Origin: Acidobacteriaceae bacterium
GTDB lineage: Bacteria; Acidobacteriota; Terriglobia; Bryobacterales; Bryobacteraceae
Direction of reading: 5' to 3'
Assembly: GCA_019240405.1 (NCBI GenBank)
Contig: JAFAYL010000059.1
Location: forward strand, 1 to 64,000
Length of the DNA: 64,000 bases
The notes under the pieces were generated by a model, which saw only the letters and a program-made list of their open reading frames with translations, ran no database searches and was not told the DNA's origin. Position numbers and translations under genes: made by a program. This document shows, piece by piece, positions 27,533 to 34,919 of this stretch. Each line of letters opens with the position of its first letter. The stretch's first letter is position 1.

Positions 27533-28015
27533 ATGGGACCGCTTGGCGTGCAAGAGATGTTGGCGATCTTCCTGGTCGCATTGCTCTTGTTTGGTCCGAA
27601 GAAACTGCCCGAGCTGGGGCGCATGCTCGGCAAGGCGGTTCGAGAGTTTCGCCGCGCCAAGAATGAGCTTAAGTCTACTTTCGAATCCCACCTGAGCGAA
27701 CTGGAGAGAGAAGTGGACCTCGACCGGCAGCTTTCATCGAGCAGCCGCGATTCCACGGTGTACTACGCGCATCCTTACGATGAATTGGGAAACGAATCGA
27801 GCTACAATCCGAAATCTGCAGCTTATGGATCCTATGAATCCGGCACGAACGGCTCGTCAGAGGCAGATTCTAGCGAGGCTGCTAAAAGCCCGGAAAGTGC
27901 GGCGGGAAGCGATCCTCAAATACCAGAACACGAGCCCGTTCCTGGAACTGTTCCTCGCTCCAACAGTGTTCAGCCATCGATTACCGGTGATACGGAACAA
28001 CAGCATTCCGCGTAA
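27533..28015 (+). CDS. tatA: Twin-arginine translocase subunit TatA/TatB family
   Basis: 160 residues. N-terminal membrane helix ('EMLAIFLVALLLFGPKKLPE') with the classic FGPKKLPELGR hinge and an amphipathic helix ('MLGKAVREFRRAKNELKST'), then a charged, low-complexity tail rich in Ser, Glu and Pro. TatA/TatB build the pore and receptor that move folded proteins with twin-arginine signals across the inner membrane. TatA and TatB cannot be separated with certainty; the long tail of about 110 residues is closer to TatB in length. It stands 14 nt before tatC, forming a tat operon. Confidence 0.92.
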   Translation: MGPLGVQEMLAIFLVALLLFGPKKLPELGRMLGKAVREFRRAKNELKSTFESHLSELEREVDLDRQLSSSSRDSTVYYAHPYDELGNESSYNPKSAAYGSYESGTNGSSEADSSEAAKSPESAAGSDPQIPEHEPVPGTVPRSNSVQPSITGDTEQQHSA

Positions 28016-28029
28016 TTGGTGGGCCAAGG

Positions 28030-29037
28030 ATGTCAGACCCGTTTGAGCCGTCCGTAGATAAGCCAACGAGCGCGACAGCATATCCTCCCGCGAGGAAGAC
28101 GCCTGTTCCTCCGCCTCCGCCAACTTCCGACGACGATGATGACGAGGACGACGATGAAGAAAAGGGCATGCTTCGCATGTCCTTCATGGAGCACTTAGAA
28201 GAGCTGAGGTCGCGAATCCTACGGGCTCTTTTGGGCGTGCTTGTCGCGTTTGTTCTAAGCCTGACGTTCTGCAAGCAGTTGTGGCAGGTTGTATCGGCTC
28301 CTGCCGTGCAGGCCTTGAAAAATCTTGGCATCAACCCACCGAATCTGGCCCAGATCACGCCGATGGAGAATTTCAACGTCATCTACTTGAAATTGCCCTT
28401 GCTGGTCTCGCTTTTCCTCGGCTCGCCTTGGGTTTTGTATCAGGTCTGGGCGTTTATTTCACCGGGCCTCTATAAACGCGAAAAGCGCTGGGCAGTTCCG
28501 TTCATTGCTTCCACCGCGGGCTTATTTATAGCGGGCGGACTCTTCGCATATTTTGTGGCATTCCGTTATGGGCTCGAGTTTTTGCTGGGCATCGGCCGCG
28601 ATGTGCATATCACGCCGGTGGTATCGGTCAACGAGTATTTCGACCTTTTCGTGAACGTGACGCTCGGAGTCGGCCTCGTGTTCGAGATGCCGATTCTAAT
28701 CTTTTTCCTAACACTATTGCGCCTCGCTTCTCCCCGTTTTCTACTCCGTCATAGCCGCTACGCAATTCTGGCCATCACGATTATTGCGGCAGTTGTCACT
28801 CCCACACCCGACGTTTTCAACATGATGATCTTTGCAGTGCCGATGGTCATGTTGTTTTTTGTCGGCGTTTTTGTCAGTTATCTACTTGTTTTAAAGAGAG
28901 AAGGCAGAAAGTTTCCGTGGGGGACTGTCTTGCTAGTCATTGCGGGAGCAATCGTAGTAACTATCGGTGTCATAGCTCTCCTTATCTATCGCTATCATTA
29001 TCACGTCCTGACTAAGTGGCCCTACCTGGTGAGGTAA
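28030..29037 (+). CDS. tatC: Twin-arginine translocase subunit TatC
   Basis: 335 residues. A long acidic, Pro-rich N-terminal extension (residues 1-~50, with a run of Asp and Glu) is unusual; the family core starts at 'MSFMEHLEELRSRILRALLG', the signature loop of TatC. Six membrane segments follow, with 'PFIASTAGLFIAGGLFAYFVAF' (shortened), 'PVVSVNEYFDLFVNVTLGVGLVFE' region and 'VVTPTPDVFNMMIFAVPM'. TatC recognises the twin-arginine signal. The last helix is followed by an additional hydrophobic segment near the C-terminus ('TVLLVIAGAIVVTIGVIALLI'), giving a seventh helix not present in E. coli TatC. Convergent with ppgK. Confidence 0.95.
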   Translation: MSDPFEPSVDKPTSATAYPPARKTPVPPPPPTSDDDDDEDDDEEKGMLRMSFMEHLEELRSRILRALLGVLVAFVLSLTFCKQLWQVVSAPAVQALKNLGINPPNLAQITPMENFNVIYLKLPLLVSLFLGSPWVLYQVWAFISPGLYKREKRWAVPFIASTAGLFIAGGLFAYFVAFRYGLEFLLGIGRDVHITPVVSVNEYFDLFVNVTLGVGLVFEMPILIFFLTLLRLASPRFLLRHSRYAILAITIIAAVVTPTPDVFNMMIFAVPMVMLFFVGVFVSYLLVLKREGRKFPWGTVLLVIAGAIVVTIGVIALLIYRYHYHVLTKWPYLVR

Positions 29038-29051
29038 TCGTCGACTTCAAA

Positions 29052-29759
29052 TTACTCGCGCCAGAGCGCTGCGCCACCTAACAATCCGTCTTCGTTAGGT
29101 ACTCGGGTTACGTTCTTCGGCAAGGGAATATCGATCTTGTGCGCGTTGCCGCCCCCAATATAAAGATGATCGTAATTAAAGAGAGCCTCGAGTTGGGTGA
29201 TGGCTTTCCCGACTAATTTATTCCAGCGTTTTCGGCCGTGCTTCCTTAATCCGCGTATCCCCAGAAAATCCTCGTAAGTTTTATTTTTGTGCCACGGGTG
29301 ATGCGCCAGCTCGAGCCCCGAAACGAGATAACCGTGCGTAAAGAGGGAGGAGCCGAAACCGGTGCCCAACGTGATCACCAGCTCGACGCCCTTGCCGTGA
29401 ATGGCAGCGAATCCCTGTACCGCGGCGTCATTCGCTACGCGCACGGGCTTCTTCCAGCGGCGGGAAAGAACCTTCTCCAAATCGAAGCCAATCCATTTGG
29501 GGTCGAGATTGTGCGCTGTCATTGTCGCACCGCGCTTAACGACTCCTGGGAATCCTACCGAGACGCGATCGAACTTGCCGAGCTTCTGTGCAATTTGATC
29601 CATTAGAACCAACATTGCCTCAGGAGTCGCGGGATTGGGTGTTGCCACACGCTCCTTTTCCGTGAGCGGCTTGCCGGCTGCATCAAGCAAGAGTCCTTTT
29701 ATCCCAGTGCCCCCTACATCGATTGCAAGGATCGTGATTTGCGTTTTGGGTTGCGGCAT
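29052..29759 (-). CDS. ppgK: Polyphosphate glucokinase-like ROK protein
   Basis: 235 residues. ATP/polyphosphate-binding motif 'AIDVGGTGIKGLLLD' (residues 12-26), 'VSVGFPGVVKRG', catalytic Asp in 'RVANDAAVQG', 'ITLGTGFGSSLFTHG', and C-terminal 'LYIGGGNAHKI'. It lacks the zinc motif of other ROK kinases, as expected for the short polyphosphate glucokinase group, which phosphorylates glucose with polyphosphate and/or ATP in the cytoplasm. Product is glucose 6-phosphate, the substrate of the inositol synthase encoded elsewhere in this window. Placement is convergent to tatC and unrelated in function. Confidence 0.9.
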   Translation of the reverse strand: MPQPKTQITILAIDVGGTGIKGLLLDAAGKPLTEKERVATPNPATPEAMLVLMDQIAQKLGKFDRVSVGFPGVVKRGATMTAHNLDPKWIGFDLEKVLSRRWKKPVRVANDAAVQGFAAIHGKGVELVITLGTGFGSSLFTHGYLVSGLELAHHPWHKNKTYEDFLGIRGLRKHGRKRWNKLVGKAITQLEALFNYDHLYIGGGNAHKIDIPLPKNVTRVPNEDGLLGGAALWRE

Positions 29760-30068
29760 ACCGTCACTTTAAGCTAAGTACAGCGAGCCATGTTACTTCC
29801 GCATGTGAGGTTTCGACTTTTAATCCATCATTCGCCTGATTTTTGCCTGAGGTGCTACCGAAATCTCGGGTATAGCTGTAATTTTTTCATTATGCGTTTC
29901 CTTTGAAACCCCGCCACCGCGTTGCATCGTCGGACTTAGTAGATTGGCATCCGACCTGCTTCTACAGAAGCGGACGAGTCGCCAATGAGCGGACTCGTGA
30001 CGAATTGATCGCGCAGAAAGACGCGATGAGAAAGAAAAGATTAAATCTCGACCCGTGGAGGAGTTGAA
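29760..30068. other. Intergenic region between ppgK and the LPKTA-protein gene
   Basis: A 309-nt divergent spacer without a credible gene. It holds the sigma-54-like promoter at 29944-29960 and a strong ribosome site (GGAGGAG, six bases before the ATG at 30069). An AT-rich patch lies at about 29875-29900. I see no riboswitch or operator that I can name. Confidence 0.5.
29944..29960 (+). promoter_or_regulatory. Sigma-54-like (-24/-12) promoter for the LPKTA-protein gene
   Basis: TTGGCAT (29944-29950) and CTGCT (29956-29960) match the consensus TTGGCAC-N5-TTGCT with two mismatches. The GG and GC doublets are exactly ten bases apart, as sigma-54 requires. A start site near 29971 would give a leader of about 98 nt ending in the GGAGGAG ribosome site. 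No enhancer-binding protein gene is in the window. Confidence 0.5.
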
Positions 30069-30773
30069 ATGAGCCATAAACTTCGTTCTTTTTATGTCGC
30101 GGCTTTGGCCGTTACAGGCCTGGGCTTGATAGGAGGGGCATTTCTCCCGAAAGCCCATGCTGATGCTTGGGACAAGATGACGATCGTGAGTGTGAATGAG
30201 CCAATCATCGCCGGAAACAAAGTACTGGATCCGGGTACGTACGTTTGGAAGCTACTCGATTCGCCGTCGGACCGGCATATTGTACAGATATTCGATAAAG
30301 ACCAACGCCACTTGGAGACGACTGTTCTAGCCATCCCGAATTACCGGCTTCAGCCTAGCGGCAACACGCAATTTAGCTTTTGGGAAACTCCAGCCGGAGT
30401 TCCGAAAGCAGTTCGCGCTTGGTTCTATCCAGGGGACAACTTCGGCCAGGAATTCCCGTATCCGAAGAAGCTGATTGCGCAGTTAGCGTCGGCGGCTCCT
30501 GTTCCGGTACCGACGAATTATGCGGAACCAGAGCCAGCTCCCGCCCCCGCGCCTCAGCCTGAGGCCCAGCCGCAACCGCAGCCTGAGGCTGCTCCTCCGG
30601 CTCCCGAACCCGCCCCGCAAGCGACAACACAGCAGAACACTAGTGTGGCGCCAGTAGCGTTGCCCCAGCGAACGCTCCCCAAGACCGCTAGCTTCAACCC
30701 GCTCGTCGGACTATTAGGTCTTGCGTCTCTGAGCCTAGCTGGTCTGCTCACGTTCGCCGCCAAGCGAGCGTAA
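30069..30773 (+). CDS. Secreted protein with C-terminal LPKTA sortase-type sorting signal
   Basis: 234 residues. Signal peptide 1-31 (cleavage at KAHA-DA). Residues 34-135 form one domain seen in many Acidobacteriota proteins ('VLDPGTYVWKLLDSPSDRH', 'QIFDKDQRHLETTVLAIPNY', 'AVRAWFYPGDNFGQEFPYPK'); its function is unknown. Residues ~140-200 are a Pro/Ala/Glu/Gln linker like those that span cell walls. The end has the three parts of a sortase signal: LPKTA at residues 203-207, a hydrophobic helix at ~211-229 and the positive tail AKRA. The fifth residue is Ala instead of Gly, as in substrates of several class D/E sortases. A sortase is encoded two genes downstream. Strong ribosome site GGAGGAG. 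Where it is anchored in a diderm is not known. Confidence 0.85.
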   Translation: MSHKLRSFYVAALAVTGLGLIGGAFLPKAHADAWDKMTIVSVNEPIIAGNKVLDPGTYVWKLLDSPSDRHIVQIFDKDQRHLETTVLAIPNYRLQPSGNTQFSFWETPAGVPKAVRAWFYPGDNFGQEFPYPKKLIAQLASAAPVPVPTNYAEPEPAPAPAPQPEAQPQPQPEAAPPAPEPAPQATTQQNTSVAPVALPQRTLPKTASFNPLVGLLGLASLSLAGLLTFAAKRA

Positions 30774-30829
30774 CTCGGAGAACGTCTCTAGGACCTAAAG
30801 TCCGCAGAGGCGGTGCATCAATGATTATT

Positions 30830-30862
30830 CGAACGCCTGTTGGATGAGCCATTAGGCGTTCG
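30830..30862 (+). repeat. Inverted repeat (9-bp stem) between the LPKTA and VWA genes
   Basis: CGAACGCCT (30830-30838) and AGGCGTTCG (30854-30862) are exact reverse complements with a 15-base loop. There is no T tract behind the stem, only CATTT, so it is not a standard terminator. It might trim or attenuate transcription into the VWA-sortase pair, or be an operator. Confidence 0.6.
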
Positions 30863-30887
30863 GATCATTTAGGCCGTTGGGAAGCGT

Positions 30888-31877
30888 ATGGACGTTACCG
30901 TTCCGAGCCGGAGTAAGTCAGCGTTCTGCGCCGCCCTTTTGTGCCTGGCCGCATCCGCTCTGTTGTCCGGTTATCAAGCGGGAAATCCGAGCGCTTACGT
31001 TATTGAAGATCATGTCAATCTAGTCCTTCTCGATGTTAGCGTTAAAGATCCTCGCGGCGGGTACGTGACAGGACTCACCAAGGATAGATTCCAGGTCTTC
31101 GAAGATGGCCGGCGTCAAACGGTCACCGAGTTTGCCAATATCGACGCGCCCGTCACGGTCGGCTTGGTGGTTGACAACAGCGGAAGTATGCGATTCAAAC
31201 GTCCGGAGGTGGTGACGGCCGGCTTGGCATTTGCGAAAGAGAGCAATCCTCGAGACGAATTTTTTGTTGTTAACTTCAACAATCACATTGTCAGCGGTCT
31301 TCCCGAGAAGGTTCCATTTACAGACAAGATTCATCAGTTACGAGCGGCCCTCTATTATGGTGAGCCGATGGGACAGACGGCGCTTTATGATGCAATCGCA
31401 TACTCATTGGAGCATTTGGAACTTAGCCGCCAGGATAAAAGGACACTTATCGTGGTGAGCGATGGGGGGGACAATGTCAGTAAGACGTCGCTTCCAGAGT
31501 TAATGAAGCTAATTGATTCCTCGCGCGCAACGATCTACACAGTCGGGCTATTTGACCCCGATGATCGGGACCGGAATCCTTCCGTTTTACGAAAGCTGGC
31601 GAAGGTGAGTGGCGGTGAGTTCTTTGAGCCCCCGGCACTAGACGATGTTGTCCCGATATTTCATAAAATTTCTCAAGACATCAGACATCGATATTCAATC
31701 GGCTATGTTCCCGATGACGTGGGGACAAAGCGCATGGTTCGATCGCTGCGGGTGATCGCAACGAATAAGGACGGGCGCAAGCTTTTTGTGCGAACGCGAA
31801 CGGCTTATACTACGGCTCCCTTCTCGGAATTGATCAGTGAGCAAAAGCGAAATAGCGTTGAAGTAAGGCATAAGTAG
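30888..31877 (+). CDS. Secreted VWA-domain protein (Acidobacterial VWFA-related type)
   Basis: 329 residues. Signal-peptide-like N-terminus (~8-28, 'SAFCAALLCLAASALLSGYQ'). A short beta domain follows ('VNLVLLDVSVKDPRGGYVTGLTKDRF' region, ending 'FEDGRRQTVTEF'), which is the usual leader of the acidobacterial VWFA-related family. The VWA fold covers ~88-290: MIDAS motif DNSGS at Asp96-Ser100, 'GQTALYDAI' with the third MIDAS Thr and 'VVSDGGDN' with the fourth-site Asp. A complete MIDAS suggests metal-dependent ligand binding. Ten bases before the sortase start, hence one operon with it. No sorting signal of its own. It could be a partner or adhesive component of the sortase-anchored protein; this is inference from neighbourhood. 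Confidence 0.9.
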   Translation: MDVTVPSRSKSAFCAALLCLAASALLSGYQAGNPSAYVIEDHVNLVLLDVSVKDPRGGYVTGLTKDRFQVFEDGRRQTVTEFANIDAPVTVGLVVDNSGSMRFKRPEVVTAGLAFAKESNPRDEFFVVNFNNHIVSGLPEKVPFTDKIHQLRAALYYGEPMGQTALYDAIAYSLEHLELSRQDKRTLIVVSDGGDNVSKTSLPELMKLIDSSRATIYTVGLFDPDDRDRNPSVLRKLAKVSGGEFFEPPALDDVVPIFHKISQDIRHRYSIGYVPDDVGTKRMVRSLRVIATNKDGRKLFVRTRTAYTTAPFSELISEQKRNSVEVRHK

Positions 31878-31887
31878 AACAGCGGCA

Positions 31888-32964
31888 ATGAAGGGGCAAG
31901 CAATAGTTAGAACAGATCAAGAGAGCTGGTTTATCAAACCGGGCCTTCACAGCCACAATACGAGGCGGCGGCTGGACCGGCATTTTTTGAGGCACAAAGC
32001 GGTGCGCTTCGCCCAGGTATGCTTCTTTATTCTGGGGCTCTGCGGCATCGCGTATTACGGCTATTCACTTGCGGATGAGCACATTTATCAGGCTTACGAA
32101 AATTGGGCGTTCGACCAGCACATCGCGGGCCGCGCGGCTACGTTTGCGGATTATCTGAGAGAAAAGACACCGTTCGGATTTCTGACGGGATCCACGAGGT
32201 CCCTCTCCGCGACACGAACGCTGGAGTCCCTCGACATAGCCAAGCCGGAAGAAGGAGCGACCCCGCGTCCAGCGCAGGGTTCTGTTCTGGGCCGGGTGGA
32301 TATCGGCCGCCTCAACCTTTCGGCTATCGTCCGGGAAGGAGTGGATGATAACACTTTGAGCCGCGCAGTCGGGCATTTGCCATCTACCGCGTTACCCGGC
32401 GAAATCGGGAATTTCGCAATCGCAGCCCATCGAGACACACTCTTCAGGGCTCTTAAGGACATTCAAGCTGATGATAAAGTAACATTCGAGTCCTCATCTG
32501 GAAGCTACACTTACAAGGTTATCTCCACGAAGATCGTTAAACCTTCGGATCTCAGTGTGATTCAGCCCGAAGGGAATGTCCGGTTACTAACGATGATCAC
32601 CTGTTACCCGTTCTACTACGTCGGTGCTGCTCCAAAACGGTTTATCGTTCAGGCGAAATTGGTGGGTAGTGAGGCAGCGGACTCAGACGCTGAGTCCCGA
32701 ATCCAAGCGCAGGATACTGGGCCGCCAGGCACTGACTCGGCCACGGAACACGCCGGCGCCTTTCAGGTTAAGCCCAAAGCTCCCAAATCAGCAAATCGAA
32801 AACAGCCACGCCACGCGCGTGGCTTTTCTGCTACAGGGGGCTTCTCCAGCTTAGCTTCGACCCGCTCTCGCGAAGGTCATTCACCTATCTCTTCCAAGAC
32901 ATCCGCGGCTCATAACAAACACAAACTCTGGCGCAAGCTATTGCACCGCAATCGCGACGAGTGA
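31888..32964 (+). CDS. Sortase (class D/E-like) with membrane anchor and basic C-terminal tail
   Basis: 358 residues. One membrane helix at ~39-60 ('VRFAQVCFFILGLCGIAYYG'), a linker of about 75 residues, then the sortase beta-barrel (~130-260). All three catalytic residues are visible: His181 in 'FAIAAHRDTLFRAL', Cys239 in 'LLTMITCYPFYYVG' (TxTCYPF motif) and Arg251 in 'APKRFIVQA'. Sortases cut LPxT-type signals between Thr and the next residue and transfer the protein to an amine acceptor. Residues ~265-358 form an extra Ser/Lys/Arg-rich tail that looks disordered and is not needed in other sortases. The candidate substrate ends in LPKTA just upstream. The acceptor in a diderm is unknown. 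Confidence 0.93.
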   Translation: MKGQAIVRTDQESWFIKPGLHSHNTRRRLDRHFLRHKAVRFAQVCFFILGLCGIAYYGYSLADEHIYQAYENWAFDQHIAGRAATFADYLREKTPFGFLTGSTRSLSATRTLESLDIAKPEEGATPRPAQGSVLGRVDIGRLNLSAIVREGVDDNTLSRAVGHLPSTALPGEIGNFAIAAHRDTLFRALKDIQADDKVTFESSSGSYTYKVISTKIVKPSDLSVIQPEGNVRLLTMITCYPFYYVGAAPKRFIVQAKLVGSEAADSDAESRIQAQDTGPPGTDSATEHAGAFQVKPKAPKSANRKQPRHARGFSATGGFSSLASTRSREGHSPISSKTSAAHNKHKLWRKLLHRNRDE

Positions 32965-32991
32965 CAAGCGGCCAGCAACGGTCCAGCCTGT

Positions 32992-32997
32992 TATACT
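32992..32997 (+). promoter_or_regulatory. -10-like TATACT of tRNA-Gln
   Basis: TATACT ends 14 nt before the tRNA 5' end, the usual distance for a tRNA promoter. No -35 at 16-18 nt; a GTGACA at 32961-32966 is too far. Confidence 0.35.
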
Positions 32998-33011
32998 GCG
33001 TGCTGGGTCCT

Positions 33012-33085
33012 TGGGAGGTCGTCTAATGGTAAGACTGCAGACTCTGGATCTGCGTATCGGGGTTCGAGTCCCTGCCTCCCAGCCA
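33012..33085 (+). tRNA. tRNA-Gln (anticodon CTG)
   Basis: Acceptor TGGGAGG (33012-33018) pairs with CCTCCCA (33075-33081), discriminator G, encoded CCA 33083-33085. D stem GTCT/AGAC, anticodon stem GCAGA/TCTGC with loop CTCTGGA; anticodon CTG at 33044-33046. T loop GTTCGAGTC. 74 nt including CCA. Confidence 0.97.
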
Positions 33086-33158
33086 GTAATTCAGGATCAC
33101 TTCGCTTGTGTTGGGTCACCTAAGACGCGTGTCGCGACCCCAGCTTCTAAAGGCGATT

Positions 33159-33671
33159 CTACTTCTGAAACTCAAAAACAATCTTGTGCGTTGAGCTGAT
33201 TGGTTTGCCTTGAACAGTTGATGGCTTGAAGGTCCATTGCTGAGCGGTTTGCAAGATAGCGTGCTCGATCTTGGGATCCTTAGGCGGATTAATAACACGC
33301 GCATTCGTTACGCGGCCTTCTTCGTCAATCTTCACTTCCACCTCGATTCTTGAACCTCGGTACTTCGCCGCGGGGCGAAACAGGCTAGCATCTGGAATGG
33401 GCCGGTGGAGAGGTTCAGCGGGAACGAAGGCCGCAGCGTCTATGGTCGTGCGAAGCTCAGGATTTACTCGCTGTATTAATTGCGGCGGGTGCTCTCGTTT
33501 TTGGGTTGCAGTTCGTAACCCAAAGTATACTCGCGGACCGGCAACTGCAAAAGCGAGGACGGCAACTATAGCGGTCGCGCATATCAAGACCGTTTTACGG
33601 GTCGGACGAACTCCCCCCGCTTCTAAAGCATGGAGAACGCGATATACCTGTATGTAGCTCTCATCATCCAT
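33159..33671 (-). CDS. TonB C-terminal-domain protein (energy transducer type)
   Basis: 170 residues. One membrane helix at ~27-46 ('TVLICATAIVAVLAFAVAGP') and a C-terminal TonB-like domain at ~85-170: 'SRIEVEVKIDEEGRVTNARVI' (shortened), 'HAILQTAQQWTFKPSTVQGKP' region and a terminal beta strand 'HKIVFEFQK'. TonB links the proton-driven ExbB/ExbD motor to outer-membrane receptors; no exbB/exbD are in the window, and the Pro-rich spanning region is much shorter than in E. coli TonB, so a role as accessory periplasmic protein is also possible. An Oar-like receptor is encoded 10 kb away. Upstream lies one copy of a 36-38-nt repeat. Confidence 0.85.
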   Translation of the reverse strand: MDDESYIQVYRVLHALEAGGVRPTRKTVLICATAIVAVLAFAVAGPRVYFGLRTATQKREHPPQLIQRVNPELRTTIDAAAFVPAEPLHRPIPDASLFRPAAKYRGSRIEVEVKIDEEGRVTNARVINPPKDPKIEHAILQTAQQWTFKPSTVQGKPISSTHKIVFEFQK

Positions 33672-33728
33672 TTGAAGCTATTTTATTCTAGATTCGCCTT
33701 TTTCGACGGGTAGAATCTGACTGTCATA

Positions 33729-33766
33729 CTAAATTCGTAATAAGTGCGTATACACGCTGTTAGCAA
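33729..33766. repeat. Copy A of a short dispersed repeat with near-palindromic centre
   Basis: The pattern CTAAATTCGTAA...AGTGCGTAT and ACACGCT(G/A)TTAGCAA occurs here and at 39507-39542, differing by two small indels and one or two substitutions. The centre GCGTAT(A)ACACGC is close to a palindrome. Both copies lie next to the boundary of a minus-strand gene. Origin unknown. Confidence 0.55.
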
Positions 33767-33798
33767 CCTTCACCACTAACCCCGAACTTAGAGGCGCT

Positions 33799-34737
33799 TC
33801 AGGCTTGCGGCGCTTCTATTTTTTTTAGCCACTCGTCGCGCCAGAAATAGTAGTTAGCGCGCGGGCAGCACTGGAACCCGCCTTTGCAGGTAACCGAATC
33901 GAGTGTTAAGCAACTTCGTTTCATGTACAGCATTTTGCCGGTCTCTTCATCGATGATTTGCCTGACTTGATTCACGACGTGATACCGGTTCCCACAAAGC
34001 ATAAGCATCTCCGTGCTAAACGACAGGCCAAAATTTTGACCGCGATTAGTGAGCGTCTGGAAGATTTCCTTCTTCGGACGCACTTCAACAAGGTCGCCGA
34101 TTGATACAGACTGCCTTTCAAATACCGGTGTTGCTTGCTTAGTTGACGTGGCTTTGAAGAAGCGCCATTCGAGCCAGGTAAGAAACCAGCGAAAGACCTG
34201 TTTGATTTCGCCTGCCCTCAGATTGCCTGTGCGTATTTCACGAAAATATTGACTGACATTCCACGGCTTAACTTCCGTGCTGATCTTGCCTATCTCGGTA
34301 GCCTGGCAAACGTACCGTACGTCGCGATTCGGGAGTATCTGGCGGGTGACAAGGTTGCTATGTGACCCGTTGCTCGAGATACAGACCGTGCCGATGCCCT
34401 CCGGCGCAGGCCCTGGCGCTCGCTGAAGCCACTCCTCGCGCCAGAAGAGCAGGCAGCGGAGTTGGCAACCGTCGTGTGCGCTTCCATCGCAACGCAGGTC
34501 CGCGAGGTGCACGGCGTTGGCGAATCTCCTTTGGCGGTGGCCGAAACACGTCTTTTCAGCGCGCTTTGCGACCTGAAAAGTTTTCCCGCAGAACTGAACC
34601 ATCTCAGGCATGAATGGCAGCCCATTGAGCTTACCTGCTGCATCGAGAGTGGCGCTGATCTCTTGGAATGAGCGCACTTGTACCCAATCACCCGGGCGCA
34701 ATGATTCTGATAAGTTCTGCTTGTTGGTCTGGGTCAT
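33799..34737 (-). CDS. Cysteine-rich tandem-duplicated protein of unknown function
   Basis: 312 residues. The protein is an internal duplication: residues ~16-105 and ~214-306 share the scheme GD-V-VR--(K/Q)EI--TL---G---GL-F--EM---CG--(F/Y)-V, then a Cys-rich part (R-C ... C-G-(G/H)-CQ--C) and FWR-EWL. In repeat 1: 'FMPEMVQFCGKTFQV', 'LRCDGSAHDGCQLRCLLFWR'; in repeat 2: 'FSTEMLMLCGNRYHV', 'VTCKGGFQCCPRANYYFWR'. The conserved cysteines could bind Zn or an Fe-S cluster. Similar sequences are known to me only as hypothetical proteins near polysaccharide or secondary-metabolite genes; I cannot name a family. It is the last gene of the minus-strand polysaccharide run. Confidence 0.75.
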   Translation of the reverse strand: MTQTNKQNLSESLRPGDWVQVRSFQEISATLDAAGKLNGLPFMPEMVQFCGKTFQVAKRAEKTCFGHRQRRFANAVHLADLRCDGSAHDGCQLRCLLFWREEWLQRAPGPAPEGIGTVCISSNGSHSNLVTRQILPNRDVRYVCQATEIGKISTEVKPWNVSQYFREIRTGNLRAGEIKQVFRWFLTWLEWRFFKATSTKQATPVFERQSVSIGDLVEVRPKKEIFQTLTNRGQNFGLSFSTEMLMLCGNRYHVVNQVRQIIDEETGKMLYMKRSCLTLDSVTCKGGFQCCPRANYYFWRDEWLKKIEAPQA

Positions 34738-34799
34738 CGAAGTTCTAGGTACACGCTATAGCGGCCCTTATAAGAGCCCTGGGGAGCCGTCTCGGTTTC

Positions 34800-34919
34800 T
34801 CATTTGTTCCGGCGAATAATAAATTCGAATCGCAGTAAGAATGCGGCTGAGCTGGCAGTTATGAAGACGCACAGCTCTATTCCCAACCACCCCGGCAGAG
34901 AGACAATGCTACGCCTCAC
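34800..34919 (-). pseudogene. Possible remnant of a CapD/WbpM-type nucleotide-sugar dehydratase (N-terminal membrane segment)
   Basis: In the 282-nt spacer 34738-35019 the minus strand can be read from a GTG at 34919 to a TGA at 34800 (39 codons). The peptide contains a hydrophobic stretch and then 'ASSAAFLLRFEF', which resembles the LLRFEF/LRFDF end of the first membrane helices of polysaccharide-biosynthesis dehydratases such as CapD and WbpM. The rest of such a gene (about 600 residues) is absent. I therefore read it as a decayed relic; chance similarity cannot be excluded. Confidence 0.3.

Noticed and set aside
29038-29051. Bidirectional terminator between convergent tatC and ppgK
   Set aside because: The 14-base gap has no stem-loop.
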